NCBI GenBank assembly: GCA_030684575.1
Contig: JAUXVD010000018.1
Span: 39,064-103,063, forward strand
DNA from: Nitrospirota bacterium
Lineage (GTDB): Bacteria; Nitrospirota; Nitrospiria; Nitrospirales; Nitrospiraceae
Length of the DNA stretch: 64,000 nucleotides
Direction of reading: 5' to 3'
Both the position numbers and the translations under genes were made by a program. Of this stretch, positions 9,210 through 17,675 are shown in pieces. The notes under the pieces are model-generated. The model saw only the letters and a program-made list of their open reading frames with translations. It was not told the DNA's origin and made no database searches. Numbering within the stretch: position 1 is the stretch's first letter; each line of letters begins with the position of its first letter.

Positions 9210-10070
9210 ATGAAGTATATGCTGAGCACAGAGGGCACCGCGAAACCGATGATCGACCGTGAAAGTTCATACACCCATGTGATTACGGTGACGAGTGGAA
9301 AGGGTGGGGTCGGGAAGACCAATATTGTGGCAAATCTTGCCGTGGCCTTGTCGCGAGCCGGCAAAGAAGTCCTAGTGCTGGATGCCGATTTAGGATTGGG
9401 TAATATCGATGTGCTTTTGGGGCTGGTGCCCCGCTATACGTTGGAACATGTGCTGGCCGGTTCCCACCACTTGTCCGATATCGTCATTCCCGGTCCCGCC
9501 GGCATCCAGGTGCTGCCGGCCAGCTCCGGCCTGCCGCAACTCACATCCTTAAGCGACGCGCAGCAACTGCTGCTGCAAAGCGAGCTGGAAGATGTGGCGA
9601 AAACGGTGGACGTGCTGTTGATCGATACCGGCGCAGGGATTTCTCCCAATGTGACCTATTTTGCCTCTGCGGCGCAGGAAACGGTCGTCGTCATTTCGCC
9701 GGAACCGACCTCCCTGACCGACGCCTATGCGCTCATCAAAGTTCTGTGGCGGCAGCATCGGGAACGCCGATTTAAAGTGTTGGTCAACATGGTGAAGAGT
9801 CAGCGCGACGCGACACAGACATTCCGGAAGCTCGATGCGGCCGCGGATCGTTTCCTGCATATCAATTTGGAGTACATGGGGTATATCCCGTTCGATGATT
9901 ATCTGCCGATGGCGGTGCTTCAGCAGAAGGCGGTGACGGAATGCTTTCCTCATTCGCCCGCCAGCCGAGCGTTCGTCCAGCTTGCAGGGCAGATTGCTGA
10001 ATGGCCTGTGCCTCAACTTCCGAAGAGTACCGTGCAGTTCTTGTGGCGCCAATTGATCCACACGGCCTAG
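9210..10070 (+). CDS. flhG: MinD-type ATPase FlhG (FleN/YlxH)
   Basis: FlhG limits flagellar number and stimulates FlhF GTPase. The 286-residue product has a deviant Walker A motif SGKGGVGKTN (about residues 30-39), the DADLGLGNIDVLLGL switch I block and LLIDTGAGIS as Walker B. The N-terminal extension does not show the usual DQAxxLR activation motif. A paralogous MinD-like gene lies at 55209-56207. It sits between flhF and fliA. Confidence 0.93.
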   Translation: MKYMLSTEGTAKPMIDRESSYTHVITVTSGKGGVGKTNIVANLAVALSRAGKEVLVLDADLGLGNIDVLLGLVPRYTLEHVLAGSHHLSDIVIPGPAGIQVLPASSGLPQLTSLSDAQQLLLQSELEDVAKTVDVLLIDTGAGISPNVTYFASAAQETVVVISPEPTSLTDAYALIKVLWRQHRERRFKVLVNMVKSQRDATQTFRKLDAAADRFLHINLEYMGYIPFDDYLPMAVLQQKAVTECFPHSPASRAFVQLAGQIAEWPVPQLPKSTVQFLWRQLIHTA

Positions 10071-10109
10071 AGGTAGGTCCATGGTGATACGAACACAGAA
10101 AGCATACTG

Positions 10110-10862
10110 ATGATGAACAATATTGCGACACAACCAAGCCCAGCGGTCGGCCCCGCGCTCGAAGCGCAACGCGAACGGATCATTAAAGAGTTCGCGCATA
10201 TCGTGAAAGCGATGGCCCATCGTCTGGCCTTCCGGCTGCCTGCCTATATGGATGCGGAAGACCTCGTGTCGGTCGGCGTCATTGGATTGATGGATGCGAT
10301 GGACAAGTATGATCCCACTCGGGAGGCTAAGTTTAAAACCTATGCCGAGTTTCGCATTCGGGGGGCCATGCTGGATGAAATTCGTTCCATGGACTGGATC
10401 CCTCGCTCGGTGCATGAGCGGGTCTCGTTGTTACAACGCACGCATACCGAGTTGATGAACAGGCTTGGCCGGCCCCCGACGGATGAGGAAGTGGCGGCAG
10501 AATTAAAGATGACGCAAGCTGAACTCGACGAGTTTCTCTCGCGTGCTCGTGGCGCTGTCCTGGTGAGCCTGGACGACATTCAGGTCAACGAGCCGAACGG
10601 GCAGAAGATCCTCACGATGCTCGCCGACACGCACCAACCCGATGCCCTCGCGACGATTCTCGGTGAGCGGGAGCGGACGGCGGTGACGAATGCGATTCAG
10701 CAATTGCCGGAGAAGGAACGTCTCGTGCTCACGCTGTACTACTACGAAGAATTGACGATGAAGGAAATCGGCCGCATTCTAAAAGTCACGGAATCTCGCG
10801 TCTGTCAGATCCATACCAAAGCGGTCTTGCACCTCAAGGGAAGCCTGCACGTGCTGCAATGA
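10110..10862 (+). CDS. fliA: Flagellar sigma factor FliA (sigma-28)
   Basis: FliA directs RNA polymerase to late flagellar and chemotaxis promoters and is held by FlgM. The 250-residue product has region 2 (YMDAEDLVSVGVIGLMDAMD, FKTYAEFRIRGAMLDEIRSM), region 3 (GRPPTDEEVAAELKM) and region 4 (LPEKERLVLTLYYYEELTMK then a helix-turn-helix ending ESRVCQIHTKA). Its stop overlaps the start of the next small frame. Several matching -10/-35 sites are present in this window. Confidence 0.96.
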   Translation: MMNNIATQPSPAVGPALEAQRERIIKEFAHIVKAMAHRLAFRLPAYMDAEDLVSVGVIGLMDAMDKYDPTREAKFKTYAEFRIRGAMLDEIRSMDWIPRSVHERVSLLQRTHTELMNRLGRPPTDEEVAAELKMTQAELDEFLSRARGAVLVSLDDIQVNEPNGQKILTMLADTHQPDALATILGERERTAVTNAIQQLPEKERLVLTLYYYEELTMKEIGRILKVTESRVCQIHTKAVLHLKGSLHVLQ

Positions 10863-11057
10863 GTGGCGGGATTCCGCTCCCCTGAGCCCGACGACAGGGA
10901 CGTTCCTGCCGTGGCGGGGGCGTGGGGGAGCCGTGGAGCTCGTTTGGTGCTGCTGCTGCTCATTGTTCTGTATCCTTCGATCCTCAAGTCTTTCCTGCCA
11001 TCAACCGAAACAGTCAGTGGTAATTCTCTCACATTGACTGGGTCCGGGAATTCGTGA
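10863..11057 (+). CDS. Small putative membrane protein
   Basis: A 64-residue frame with a GTG start directly after the fliA stop and a 4-bp overlap with the next gene. It has one hydrophobic stretch (ARLVLLLLIVLYPSILKSFL, about 26-45). No family recognised. The tight packing supports translation, but no ribosome site stands out, so it could also be a chance frame. Confidence 0.35.
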   Translation: MAGFRSPEPDDRDVPAVAGAWGSRGARLVLLLLIVLYPSILKSFLPSTETVSGNSLTLTGSGNS

Positions 11058-11833
11058 CGACCCGCATGACACATGAACTTGCATACATTGGATCTTTCTC
11101 TACGGCCGTGAATGCCATGATGTCAGGCGCGGGTGATGCCACGATGGCGCTGTCTCCTCTTCCAAGTCTCATCGGGCTCTGCCTGCTCTGTCTCCTGATC
11201 GTTGGAGGCCTGTGGTTCAGGGGGCTGCGGCCGCATGGATTTCGCCGAAGCGCGTCTAGGGACCGGGGCCCTGAGGTGGCGGCCTATGATTACGTGACAG
11301 GGCTACCCACCAGGCGATTATTCGAAACCTTACTCGAACAAGCGGTCGGGCGTGCTGCCAAAACCGGTCGCCCCCTCACGGTGCTCGTGGTGGAGCTGGA
11401 ACATTTCCGGATGGTGGCAGAGAGTCAAGGCCAGGCCAATAGTAATGTGCTCGTGCGGGTGCAGGCTGCGAGGGTCAAGGGTGTGCTGCGCTCGATGGAC
11501 ACGGTTGCACGGCTGACGCCGGATCAATTCGCTGTGATCGCCGACAACCTCACGTCCCATCAAGAGGTTTCAGGGATTGTGGAGAAACTGCAGGCGACGG
11601 TCGGGTTACCGCTCACCTTGGACGGCCATGAGTTGTTCCTGACGTGCCGCATCGGCATCGCACGGTATCCGGATGATGCGACGGGACAGGAGGGCTTGAT
11701 CGCACAGGCCCTGCAGGCCGTGAAGCATGCCAAGTCCCATGGGCAGGCCGTACGGTTTTCGTCGCCAGAGACCCATGCAAACGCTCATGAGCCTGCGCAA
11801 GCCGCGACCTCGTTCGCCGATCTTCTCCCGTAA
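11054..11833 (+). CDS. Membrane protein with degenerate GGDEF domain
   Basis: The protein has one N-terminal transmembrane helix (about 35-53, IGLCLLCLLIVGGLWF) and a GGDEF-family fold (about 75-240: YDYVTGLPTRRLFETLLEQA ... GIARYPDDA). The catalytic GG(D/E)EF loop is replaced by LTPDQF and no RxxD inhibitory site is evident, so diguanylate cyclase activity is unlikely; a c-di-GMP/GTP-sensing or scaffold role is possible. The start is uncertain: GTG 11054 overlaps the previous frame and ATG 11066 is an alternative. It is last in the fliL-fliA operon. Confidence 0.7.
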   Translation: MTTRMTHELAYIGSFSTAVNAMMSGAGDATMALSPLPSLIGLCLLCLLIVGGLWFRGLRPHGFRRSASRDRGPEVAAYDYVTGLPTRRLFETLLEQAVGRAAKTGRPLTVLVVELEHFRMVAESQGQANSNVLVRVQAARVKGVLRSMDTVARLTPDQFAVIADNLTSHQEVSGIVEKLQATVGLPLTLDGHELFLTCRIGIARYPDDATGQEGLIAQALQAVKHAKSHGQAVRFSSPETHANAHEPAQAATSFADLLP

Positions 11834-12147
11834 TCTTCCGAATTCCTGAGCGCCTCCCAATCTCAGAACAGGGTCTCCAGTACTCAGCACTCGAACCTCC
11901 CGGTACCTTCTTCTTGCCCTGTTCGACCAGCGATATTTTTCCTACTCAGGCAGCTTCTTCCTAGTTCGTTGTGTCCCTGCTCATTTTCCCCATTCGATCA
12001 CCGGTCGAAAGCGAATGCCGGTGCGGCTCAGTTGCCCGCAGATCACAGCATTTTTATGTGGACGGTCCGGCTCTTTGTCGTGGCCTCGGCCTTGGCATGC
12101 ATGTTGCGATATGGCTTGGCATCAACGTCACGCAAGGAGCATTAGCG
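11834..12147. other. Intergenic region before flgF
   Basis: A 314-bp stretch without a credible gene. A frame can be read from 11971 into flgF, but the flgF family start is at 12148 and the sigma-54-type site at 12093-12107 lies inside that extension. The rest may hold activator sites that I cannot identify. Confidence 0.6.
12093..12107 (+). promoter_or_regulatory. Sigma-54-type promoter of the flgF operon
   Basis: TGGCATGCATGTTGC fits TGGCAYG-N4-TTGC exactly. Transcription would begin near 12119, about 30 nt before the flgF ATG at 12148. Together with the site before fliL it marks the early/middle flagellar class. Confidence 0.82.
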
Positions 12148-12918
12148 ATGAACCGAGCGATCTATCCCATTCTTTCCGGTGCCGTAGCACAAGAACGTCA
12201 GATGCAGGTGTTCGCCAATAATATGGCAAACGTCAATACGTCGGGATTCAAACAGGACGATCAGGGCTTTACCTCCGTCATGGGCAGGGTGCAGGTGTCC
12301 GGGTCGGCGTTGGCCAATCCGGCCGGGTTCGGCCAGCAAGTTGGTGTGCGGCCGGCTGGTTCAGCCGAGCGGGTATTTGTGAAGACCAATGCCGTGCATA
12401 CCTCGTTTGAGCCCGGTCGGATCAGAATCACCGGTAATCCATTGGACATGGCGCTTACAGGAAAAGGGTTTTTCGAGGTGAAGACGCCTCAAGGGCTTCG
12501 CTATACCAGGGACGGTATGCTCTCTCTCGATGGACAGGGCCGGCTGGTGACCAATCTCGGGCATCCTGTGATGGGCACCAGAGGAGAAATCAAAGTGCCC
12601 TCGGGCAGCATTCAAGTCACGAAAGAGGGTGCGATCCATGTCGATGGCAAACCGGTCGCGACGATCAAGGTCATGGAGTTTCCTGACGACCATATGCCGG
12701 AGAAACATCTCGACGGATTTATGGATTCAGGAAACGGAAAAGTCATGAAGAACCCGGACATTCAAGGTGGGCATATCGAGGAGTCGAACGTCAGTTCGAT
12801 CGGTGAGATGGTCAAGATGATCCAGGGTATGCGGAATTACGAATCGAGTCAAAAGCTGATTCAGACCATCGATCGCATGGCGGAAATCGCCATTCAAGAC
12901 GTCGGGAAAGTGTTGTAA
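12148..12918 (+). CDS. flgF: Flagellar proximal rod protein FlgF
   Basis: FlgF is a rod component between the proximal rod and FlgG. The ATG at 12148 follows AAGGAGC and gives MNRAIYPILSGAVAQERQMQ, the usual start of this family, with 256 residues. The N-terminal rod motif FANNMANVNTSGFKQ and the C-terminal motif MVKMIQGMRNYESSQKLIQT are both present. The pairing with flgG downstream supports FlgF over other rod proteins. Confidence 0.92.
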   Translation: MNRAIYPILSGAVAQERQMQVFANNMANVNTSGFKQDDQGFTSVMGRVQVSGSALANPAGFGQQVGVRPAGSAERVFVKTNAVHTSFEPGRIRITGNPLDMALTGKGFFEVKTPQGLRYTRDGMLSLDGQGRLVTNLGHPVMGTRGEIKVPSGSIQVTKEGAIHVDGKPVATIKVMEFPDDHMPEKHLDGFMDSGNGKVMKNPDIQGGHIEESNVSSIGEMVKMIQGMRNYESSQKLIQTIDRMAEIAIQDVGKVL

Positions 12919-12923
12919 TCGCA

Positions 12924-13012
12924 GTGATGAGTGAGGAGTGATCGGTGATGAGTACTGAGAGAAAGAACGATCTCCATCCCTTGCGCATCACCCATCACCC
13001 ATCACCCATCAC
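12924..13012. repeat. Short-period repeat between flgF and flgG
   Basis: GTGATGAGTGAGGAGTGAT with GGTGATGAG (12924-12952) faces three CATCACC units plus CATCAC (12986-13012, 7-bp period). The two blocks are complementary and can fold back. It lies directly before the flgG ribosome site GGGGAGG. Confidence 0.6.
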
Positions 13013-13024
13013 GGGGAGGTTTTT

Positions 13025-13816
13025 ATGATTCGAGCCATGTGGACGGCAGCGACGGGAATGACCGCTCAGCAACTCAATGTGGATACGATCGCCCACAATC
13101 TGGCGAACGTCAATACCAATGCGTTCAAGCGTAGCCGGGCGGAGTTTTCAGACTTGATGTATCAAGCCACCCGGCTTCCTGGAACGAATGCCTCGAATAT
13201 CGGAGTTTTCCCGGTCGGTATCCAGGTGGGCGGAGGCGTTCGTCCTGTCACTGTGGCCAAAGAATGGGTACAGGGCAACATGCGCCAGACCGGCAACGAG
13301 TTGGACCTTGCCATCGATGGGGCAGGATTTTTCCAGGTACAGCGTTCGGACGGCACGATCATGTATACCCGCAACGGGTCATTTAAACGGGACAACGTCG
13401 GAAATTTGGTGACGGGAGACGGAGATCTGCTCAATCCGGTCATCACCATTCCCTCCGGCGTCCTCAAGCTCGACATCGGCCAGGACGGGACCGTGTCGGT
13501 GCAGTTGCCCGGTGTGACGCAGGCCTCGCAGATCGGTCAGATCCAGCTCACCAAGTTCGATAACCCGTCTGGATTGGTGGCGATGGGAAACAATCTCTTT
13601 CTCGACAGCTTCGCGTCAGGCCCTCCACTCCAGGGAACTGGTGGATTCTCGACGGGATTCGGCACCGTGCAGCAGGGATTCCTGGAGAGCTCAAACGTCA
13701 ACCTGGCGGAAGAAATGGTCAACATGATCATTGCGCAACGGAGCTATGAGATTAACTCGAAGACCATTCAGGCATCGGACGAAATGATGTCCATTGCGAA
13801 CAACCTCAGACGGTAA
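13025..13816 (+). CDS. flgG: Flagellar distal rod protein FlgG
   Basis: FlgG forms the distal rod. The 263-residue product starts MIRAMWTAATGMTAQQLNVD, the standard FlgG N terminus, with TIAHNLANVNTNAFKRSRAE and the C-terminal VNLAEEMVNMIIAQRSYEIN and ASDEMMSIANNLRR. Strong ribosome site GGGGAGG before the ATG at 13025. Confidence 0.97.
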   Translation: MIRAMWTAATGMTAQQLNVDTIAHNLANVNTNAFKRSRAEFSDLMYQATRLPGTNASNIGVFPVGIQVGGGVRPVTVAKEWVQGNMRQTGNELDLAIDGAGFFQVQRSDGTIMYTRNGSFKRDNVGNLVTGDGDLLNPVITIPSGVLKLDIGQDGTVSVQLPGVTQASQIGQIQLTKFDNPSGLVAMGNNLFLDSFASGPPLQGTGGFSTGFGTVQQGFLESSNVNLAEEMVNMIIAQRSYEINSKTIQASDEMMSIANNLRR

Positions 13817-13851
13817 GACGGTTCGCCTGTAACGGACAAAGGAGTGTGCCT

Positions 13852-14658
13852 ATGACGCAACGAAATCTGTATATGCCCTTCGTGCTGCTGATCGGTATCC
13901 TCGCCGGTCCCTGCCCTGCGAATGCGGCTTCTAGCGATCGAGTGCCCATAGCCATGCGGGTGGCGCAAGGGCCCGAACTCCGCGCGATCAAGCTGGTTCC
14001 TGCTCCGGCCCCGGTCCTGCACCAGCTGCACCCCAACGATATTCAGCGCAGCATTCTGCGTTTTCTCGAACAGGAGATGGCAGGGCAGGTGCGCGCGGTC
14101 TCTGCCACGATGGTGGACCCGCAGGAATCGATCGATGTGCCGCCCGGCAGTATGGGCCTGATGATTACTCCCCACGGGCTTGACGAGGGCCTCGGACGCC
14201 GGACCTTTCATGTCCAGATCAATGCGAACGGCAGGTCTTGGCAGACCATCGATGCCACGGCCGACATCAGCGCCTCCGTCGATGCCGTCGTACCGGTCAG
14301 GGTGATCAAAGCCGAGGATCTGATCGAAGCGGAAGACCTTACGATTCAACGCATCAAGCTGCGAGAGCTGAACCATCAGTTGGCGACTAACATCAATGAT
14401 GTCATCGGGAAAAGCGCAGCACGCGCGCTGCAGGCCAACATGCCGATTCGCCTGACGATGATTAAGAAGCCGTATGCCGTTCGCAAAGGCGATCGTGTGG
14501 CGATTGAGGCTAAACATGGAGGGCTCTCGATTCAAGCGTCCGGCGTGACGAAGTCGAGCGGAGAGCTCGGCCAGTCCATTACGGTGGCGAACCTCGATTC
14601 AGGCAAAGAATTGCGCGCAAAGATCGTGGCGCCGGGAGTCGTACGCGTTGAGTATTAA
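13852..14658 (+). CDS. flgA: P-ring assembly chaperone FlgA
   Basis: FlgA is a periplasmic chaperone for the FlgI P-ring. The ATG at 13852 follows AAAGGAG; a GTG 6 bp upstream is less likely. The 268-residue product has a signal peptide ending near CPANA (about residue 24), an N-terminal beta region and a C-terminal SAF domain (KAEDLIEAEDLTIQRIKL, then GKSAARALQANMPIRLTMIK and VAIEAKHGGLSIQASGVTKS). Confidence 0.92.
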   Translation: MTQRNLYMPFVLLIGILAGPCPANAASSDRVPIAMRVAQGPELRAIKLVPAPAPVLHQLHPNDIQRSILRFLEQEMAGQVRAVSATMVDPQESIDVPPGSMGLMITPHGLDEGLGRRTFHVQINANGRSWQTIDATADISASVDAVVPVRVIKAEDLIEAEDLTIQRIKLRELNHQLATNINDVIGKSAARALQANMPIRLTMIKKPYAVRKGDRVAIEAKHGGLSIQASGVTKSSGELGQSITVANLDSGKELRAKIVAPGVVRVEY

Positions 14659-15355
14659 TCACTGGCATAGGTCGATCCGGCTGGTGCTGGCGCTGAGCGT
14701 TGCGCTCGTCAACGGCGGGTGCTACTGGCACAACTCGCCCAATGTCGCCAAGAAACTGACGGTGGCTGCGTTGCCTCCTCCTAAAACCGTCGGCTCGCTT
14801 TGGCAGGAGGAGAATGGGCGCGCGTACCTGTACGAAGACCTAAGGGCCATGAGGGTCGGCGATATTCTGACCATCAAGATTGTGGAGAAACATGCAGGGT
14901 CCAAGTCGGCCGACACGAAGGCGGAACGGGAATCGACCTTGAATAATTCGTTAAGTGGCAGCGGTATCGGGTACATCGGTATCCCCGGAGTCCGGCTCGG
15001 CGGTGAGACGATGCGGGGACTGGGGGTCGATGCCAGCGCCAAGAGCAAGTTTGGAGGGAAGGGCGCGACCAGCCGCGCCGATACCTTGACCGGGACGATT
15101 TCCACGATTGTGACCGAGGTCCTTCCGAACGGGGACCTCCGCATCGAAGGCAAGAGGGAAGTGACCGTCAACAGCGAGACGCAGCTGATGTCGATCAGCG
15201 GGATCGTCCGGCGCGTGGACGTCGATACGAAGAACACGGTGCTGTCGAGTGCCATCGCCGACGCGAAGATCGAATATTCCGGCCTGGGTGTCGTGGATGA
15301 TGTGCAGCGGCCAGGCTGGCTGGTTCGGGTGTTGGATTGGGTCTATCCATTCTGA
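14648..15355 (+). CDS. flgH: Flagellar L-ring lipoprotein FlgH
   Basis: FlgH forms the outer-membrane L-ring. A TTG at 14648 overlaps the flgA stop and gives a signal sequence ending LVNGGCYW, a plausible lipobox with Cys near residue 25. Conserved blocks are SLWQEENGRAYLYEDLRAMR, VGDILTIKIVEKHAGSKSAD, TLTGTISTIVTEVLPNGDLR and ISGIVRRVDVD with NTVLSSAIADAKIEYSGLG. The length of 235 is typical. Confidence 0.93.
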   Translation: MSINHWHRSIRLVLALSVALVNGGCYWHNSPNVAKKLTVAALPPPKTVGSLWQEENGRAYLYEDLRAMRVGDILTIKIVEKHAGSKSADTKAERESTLNNSLSGSGIGYIGIPGVRLGGETMRGLGVDASAKSKFGGKGATSRADTLTGTISTIVTEVLPNGDLRIEGKREVTVNSETQLMSISGIVRRVDVDTKNTVLSSAIADAKIEYSGLGVVDDVQRPGWLVRVLDWVYPF

Positions 15356-15373
15356 GTTACGGAGGTGAGGATC

Positions 15374-15637
15374 ATGGGACGCACCGTACGGCGAACGGCG
15401 GGTATTTCGTGGGAACAGCGGCATCGCCAGGCCGTGACGGACTCTCTCAAGATGATGGTTCTCAGCGGGGTCGTCCGCCGGGCCGATCTTGACCCTCCGG
15501 TGCTTCATGAGCATTCGGCAAAAATCGGCATCGATCCCTACGGAGGGGCGCTGGACCTCGATGACGAAATCGAGGAGCCAGGCTGGTTGGCGAGAATATT
15601 TTTGAGTCGGGAGTATTTGTTGCGGCGCTTCCATTGA
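15374..15637 (+). CDS. Small protein resembling the FlgH C terminus
   Basis: An 87-residue protein between flgH and flgI, with ATG 15374 behind GGAGGTG. Its middle and C-terminal part (LSGVVRRADLD ... VLHEHSAKIGID ... EEPGWLARIF) aligns in order with the FlgH C terminus (ISGIVRRVDVD ... VLSSAIADAKIE ... QRPGWLVRVL). It lacks a signal peptide and the rest of FlgH. I infer a diverged partial duplication; function unknown. Confidence 0.65.
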   Translation: MGRTVRRTAGISWEQRHRQAVTDSLKMMVLSGVVRRADLDPPVLHEHSAKIGIDPYGGALDLDDEIEEPGWLARIFLSREYLLRRFH

Positions 15638-15663
15638 CGGTGAACATTGCACAGGACATGACC

Positions 15664-16794
15664 ATGATGATGAAACGCTCTATCGGTGCCTCACTGCTCG
15701 CTGCGCTGCTCGTGGCGACGCCGGCTTGGGCCGTCCGGATTAAAGACGTCGGTTCGTTTGAAGGTGTTCGTGAAAACCAGTTGATCGGGTACGGGCTCGT
15801 GGTCGGTCTGGATCGTACCGGCGATCAGGTCATCGGCGGTCAGTTTACCATTCAAGCCATGATGTCGATGTTGAATAAGATGGGTGTGAACCTCGTGATC
15901 GATCCGATCCAATTGCTGACGCGCAATATCGCGTCGGTCATGGTGACAGCCAAGCTGCCGCCTTTTGCCAAGCCAGGCTTGACGATTGACGTACTCGTGT
16001 CTTCGATGGCCAATGCGAAGAGCCTGCAAGGCGGCACGCTGTTGCTCACTCCGCTGAAAGCGGCGAACCAGCAAGTCTATGCCGTGGCGCAGGGGCCGGT
16101 GTCGATCGGAGGATTTTTAGGAGGGACGGGTGGCGGAGGCGGGTCGACCGTGACCAAGAACCATCAATCTGCCGGGATGGTGCCTGGTGGAGCCATCATC
16201 GAGAAGGAGGCGGTGGTCGACGTGGAATCGTGGGAAACCGTGTCGGTGCTCCTGCGTCAGCCTGATTTTACGACGGCGATTCGGACGACCGAGGCCATCG
16301 ATGGCGTCTTCGGCAAGGGGAGTGCCACTGCCGTCAATGCCGGCCTGGTTCGGGCGACCATCCCGGCAAATTTTCGAGGACGAGTCGTGGAGTATATCGC
16401 CACGATCGAAGGGTTGGACGTCGCGGTTGATTTGTCGGCCCGAGTGGTGGTGAACGAACGAACCGGCACGGTGGTGCTTGGCGAGCATGTGCGGATCTCC
16501 ACCTGTGCCATCTCCCACGGCAATCTCACGATCTCAGTGAAGAATACGCTCAATGTGTCGCAGCCTCCCGCTCCGTTGATTGGGTCCACGACCGCGCAGG
16601 CGACGGTGACCCCCGATGTTCAGACGGAAGTGAAAGAGCAGGAGTCTCGGTTGGTGGTGGTTGATGAGACCGTGACACTCGGAGAGGTCGTGCGGGCGTT
16701 GAACGCAGTCGGGGTGACTCCTAGGGATCTGGTGGCCATTTTATCGGCGCTTCGTTCGGCTGGAGCACTTCAGGCTAATCTTGATATAATATAG
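15664..16794 (+). CDS. flgI: Flagellar P-ring protein FlgI
   Basis: FlgI forms the periplasmic P-ring around the rod. Several in-frame ATGs exist; 15664 is 7 nt after AGGA and leaves a clean signal peptide (MKRSIGASLLAALLVATPAWA). The mature protein begins VRIKDVGSFEGVRENQLIGY, the family hallmark, and contains MLNKMGVNL, NIASVMVTAKLPPFAKPG and the C-terminal VVRALNAVGVTPRDLVAILS. About 376 residues, as expected. Confidence 0.95.
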   Translation: MMMKRSIGASLLAALLVATPAWAVRIKDVGSFEGVRENQLIGYGLVVGLDRTGDQVIGGQFTIQAMMSMLNKMGVNLVIDPIQLLTRNIASVMVTAKLPPFAKPGLTIDVLVSSMANAKSLQGGTLLLTPLKAANQQVYAVAQGPVSIGGFLGGTGGGGGSTVTKNHQSAGMVPGGAIIEKEAVVDVESWETVSVLLRQPDFTTAIRTTEAIDGVFGKGSATAVNAGLVRATIPANFRGRVVEYIATIEGLDVAVDLSARVVVNERTGTVVLGEHVRISTCAISHGNLTISVKNTLNVSQPPAPLIGSTTAQATVTPDVQTEVKEQESRLVVVDETVTLGEVVRALNAVGVTPRDLVAILSALRSAGALQANLDII

Positions 16795-16835
16795 ATAATA
16801 TATTGATATTATTAAATATTATAATTATACAAAGG
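16786..16835. other. Extremely AT-rich spacer before flgJ
   Basis: About 50 bp nearly devoid of G and C, composed of TA, ATT and TATTA runs, joining the flgI stop to the flgJ ribosome site AAAGGA. The surrounding genes are G+C rich. It could act as an A/T-rich upstream promoter element or an unstructured leader; no -10/-35 pair can be chosen with confidence. Confidence 0.6.
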
Positions 16836-16843
16836 ATTACACT

Positions 16844-17263
16844 TTGAACCACGACCTTACCGGAATCAGCTCCATCAGACATACGGCTGACGCTCAGTTG
16901 AGCCTGGCAAAGCCTCCTTCGCTCCTGGGGGACGATCGGCAGGCAGGGTTGGCAGCTTTGAAGGGCGCCGCCCATGAGTTTGAAAGTTACTTTATATCTA
17001 ACCTCTTGAAAGTCATGAGAGAAACTGTTCCAAAGGGGGCGTTGGACAATAAAGGCGGTGCGTATTTCTACTCGTTTTATGACCAGGAAATCGGTCGGCT
17101 GGCGGCAGAATCAGGTGGGCTAGGGCTGGCCAAGATGATTCATGAATATACCGAAAAAAATTCACCACTCCCCTCAAGTTCTCCGGCTCATCGACCGATA
17201 GAGGAGCCGATAGGTAATAAAGCCCCGATCCCAGTACCGCGCACTCAGTGGACTCGGGGCTAA
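16844..17263 (+). CDS. flgJ: FlgJ-type rod-binding protein (no muramidase domain)
   Basis: The 139-residue protein matches the N-terminal rod-binding domain of FlgJ: AAHEFESYFISNLLKVMRET, then YFYSFYDQEIGRLAAESGGL and GLAKMIHEY. No peptidoglycan hydrolase domain follows, so another enzyme must open the wall. Start is TTG 16844 after AAAGGAT. The C-terminal tail is Pro/Ser-rich. Confidence 0.85.
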   Translation: MNHDLTGISSIRHTADAQLSLAKPPSLLGDDRQAGLAALKGAAHEFESYFISNLLKVMRETVPKGALDNKGGAYFYSFYDQEIGRLAAESGGLGLAKMIHEYTEKNSPLPSSSPAHRPIEEPIGNKAPIPVPRTQWTRG

Positions 17264-17284
17264 CTTAGGGAGAGGAGTCAGGTT

Positions 17285-17587
17285 ATGCAGATCTCAGGTC
17301 ATGGCAGAGCCGATCATCTTGCCACGTTGTTGCTGGGGGCCCAGGAGGGTGCTCCGGTCGGGGCAAATCGTCGTCCGTCCAGCGACGGTCGCCAGGATCG
17401 CGTGCAGATTTCGCAGCAGGCGAAGGAGATTCAACGGATCAAGGCGCTGGCCGACCAGCCGGATCCCGCCCGTGAAGCACGCATCGAGCAGATCAGCCGG
17501 GCGGTGGATGCCGGCACGTACAACGTCACAGGGCGCAAGGTCGGGGATGCGATCATTCGTCACGCATTGACCGAGGCCGCGCTCTAA
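17285..17587 (+). CDS. flgM: Anti-sigma-28 factor FlgM
   Basis: FlgM binds and inhibits FliA until it is exported after hook completion. The 100-residue product has the unstructured N-terminal half and the C-terminal sigma-binding helices, with DRVQISQQAKEIQRIKALA and AREARIEQISRAVDAGTYNV. It follows flgJ and precedes flgN and flgK, as in many species. Confidence 0.92.
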   Translation: MQISGHGRADHLATLLLGAQEGAPVGANRRPSSDGRQDRVQISQQAKEIQRIKALADQPDPAREARIEQISRAVDAGTYNVTGRKVGDAIIRHALTEAAL

Positions 17588-17675
17588 TCCGTCCTCTCTC
17601 TGTCGGGGAACCGATCTGAGCAGAAGACGGCTGGGGCCTTCACTGACTTAGACGAATCTCGACAGAAAGAGGCAT

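Noticed and set aside
11971..12147. N-terminal extension of FlgF by 59 codons
   Set aside because: It would include the sigma-54-type promoter and is foreign to the family; ATG 12148 has a good ribosome site.
12986..13012. CATCACC direct repeats as a possible CRISPR
   Set aside because: Seven-bp period with no spacers; a simple repeat complementary to a nearby block.
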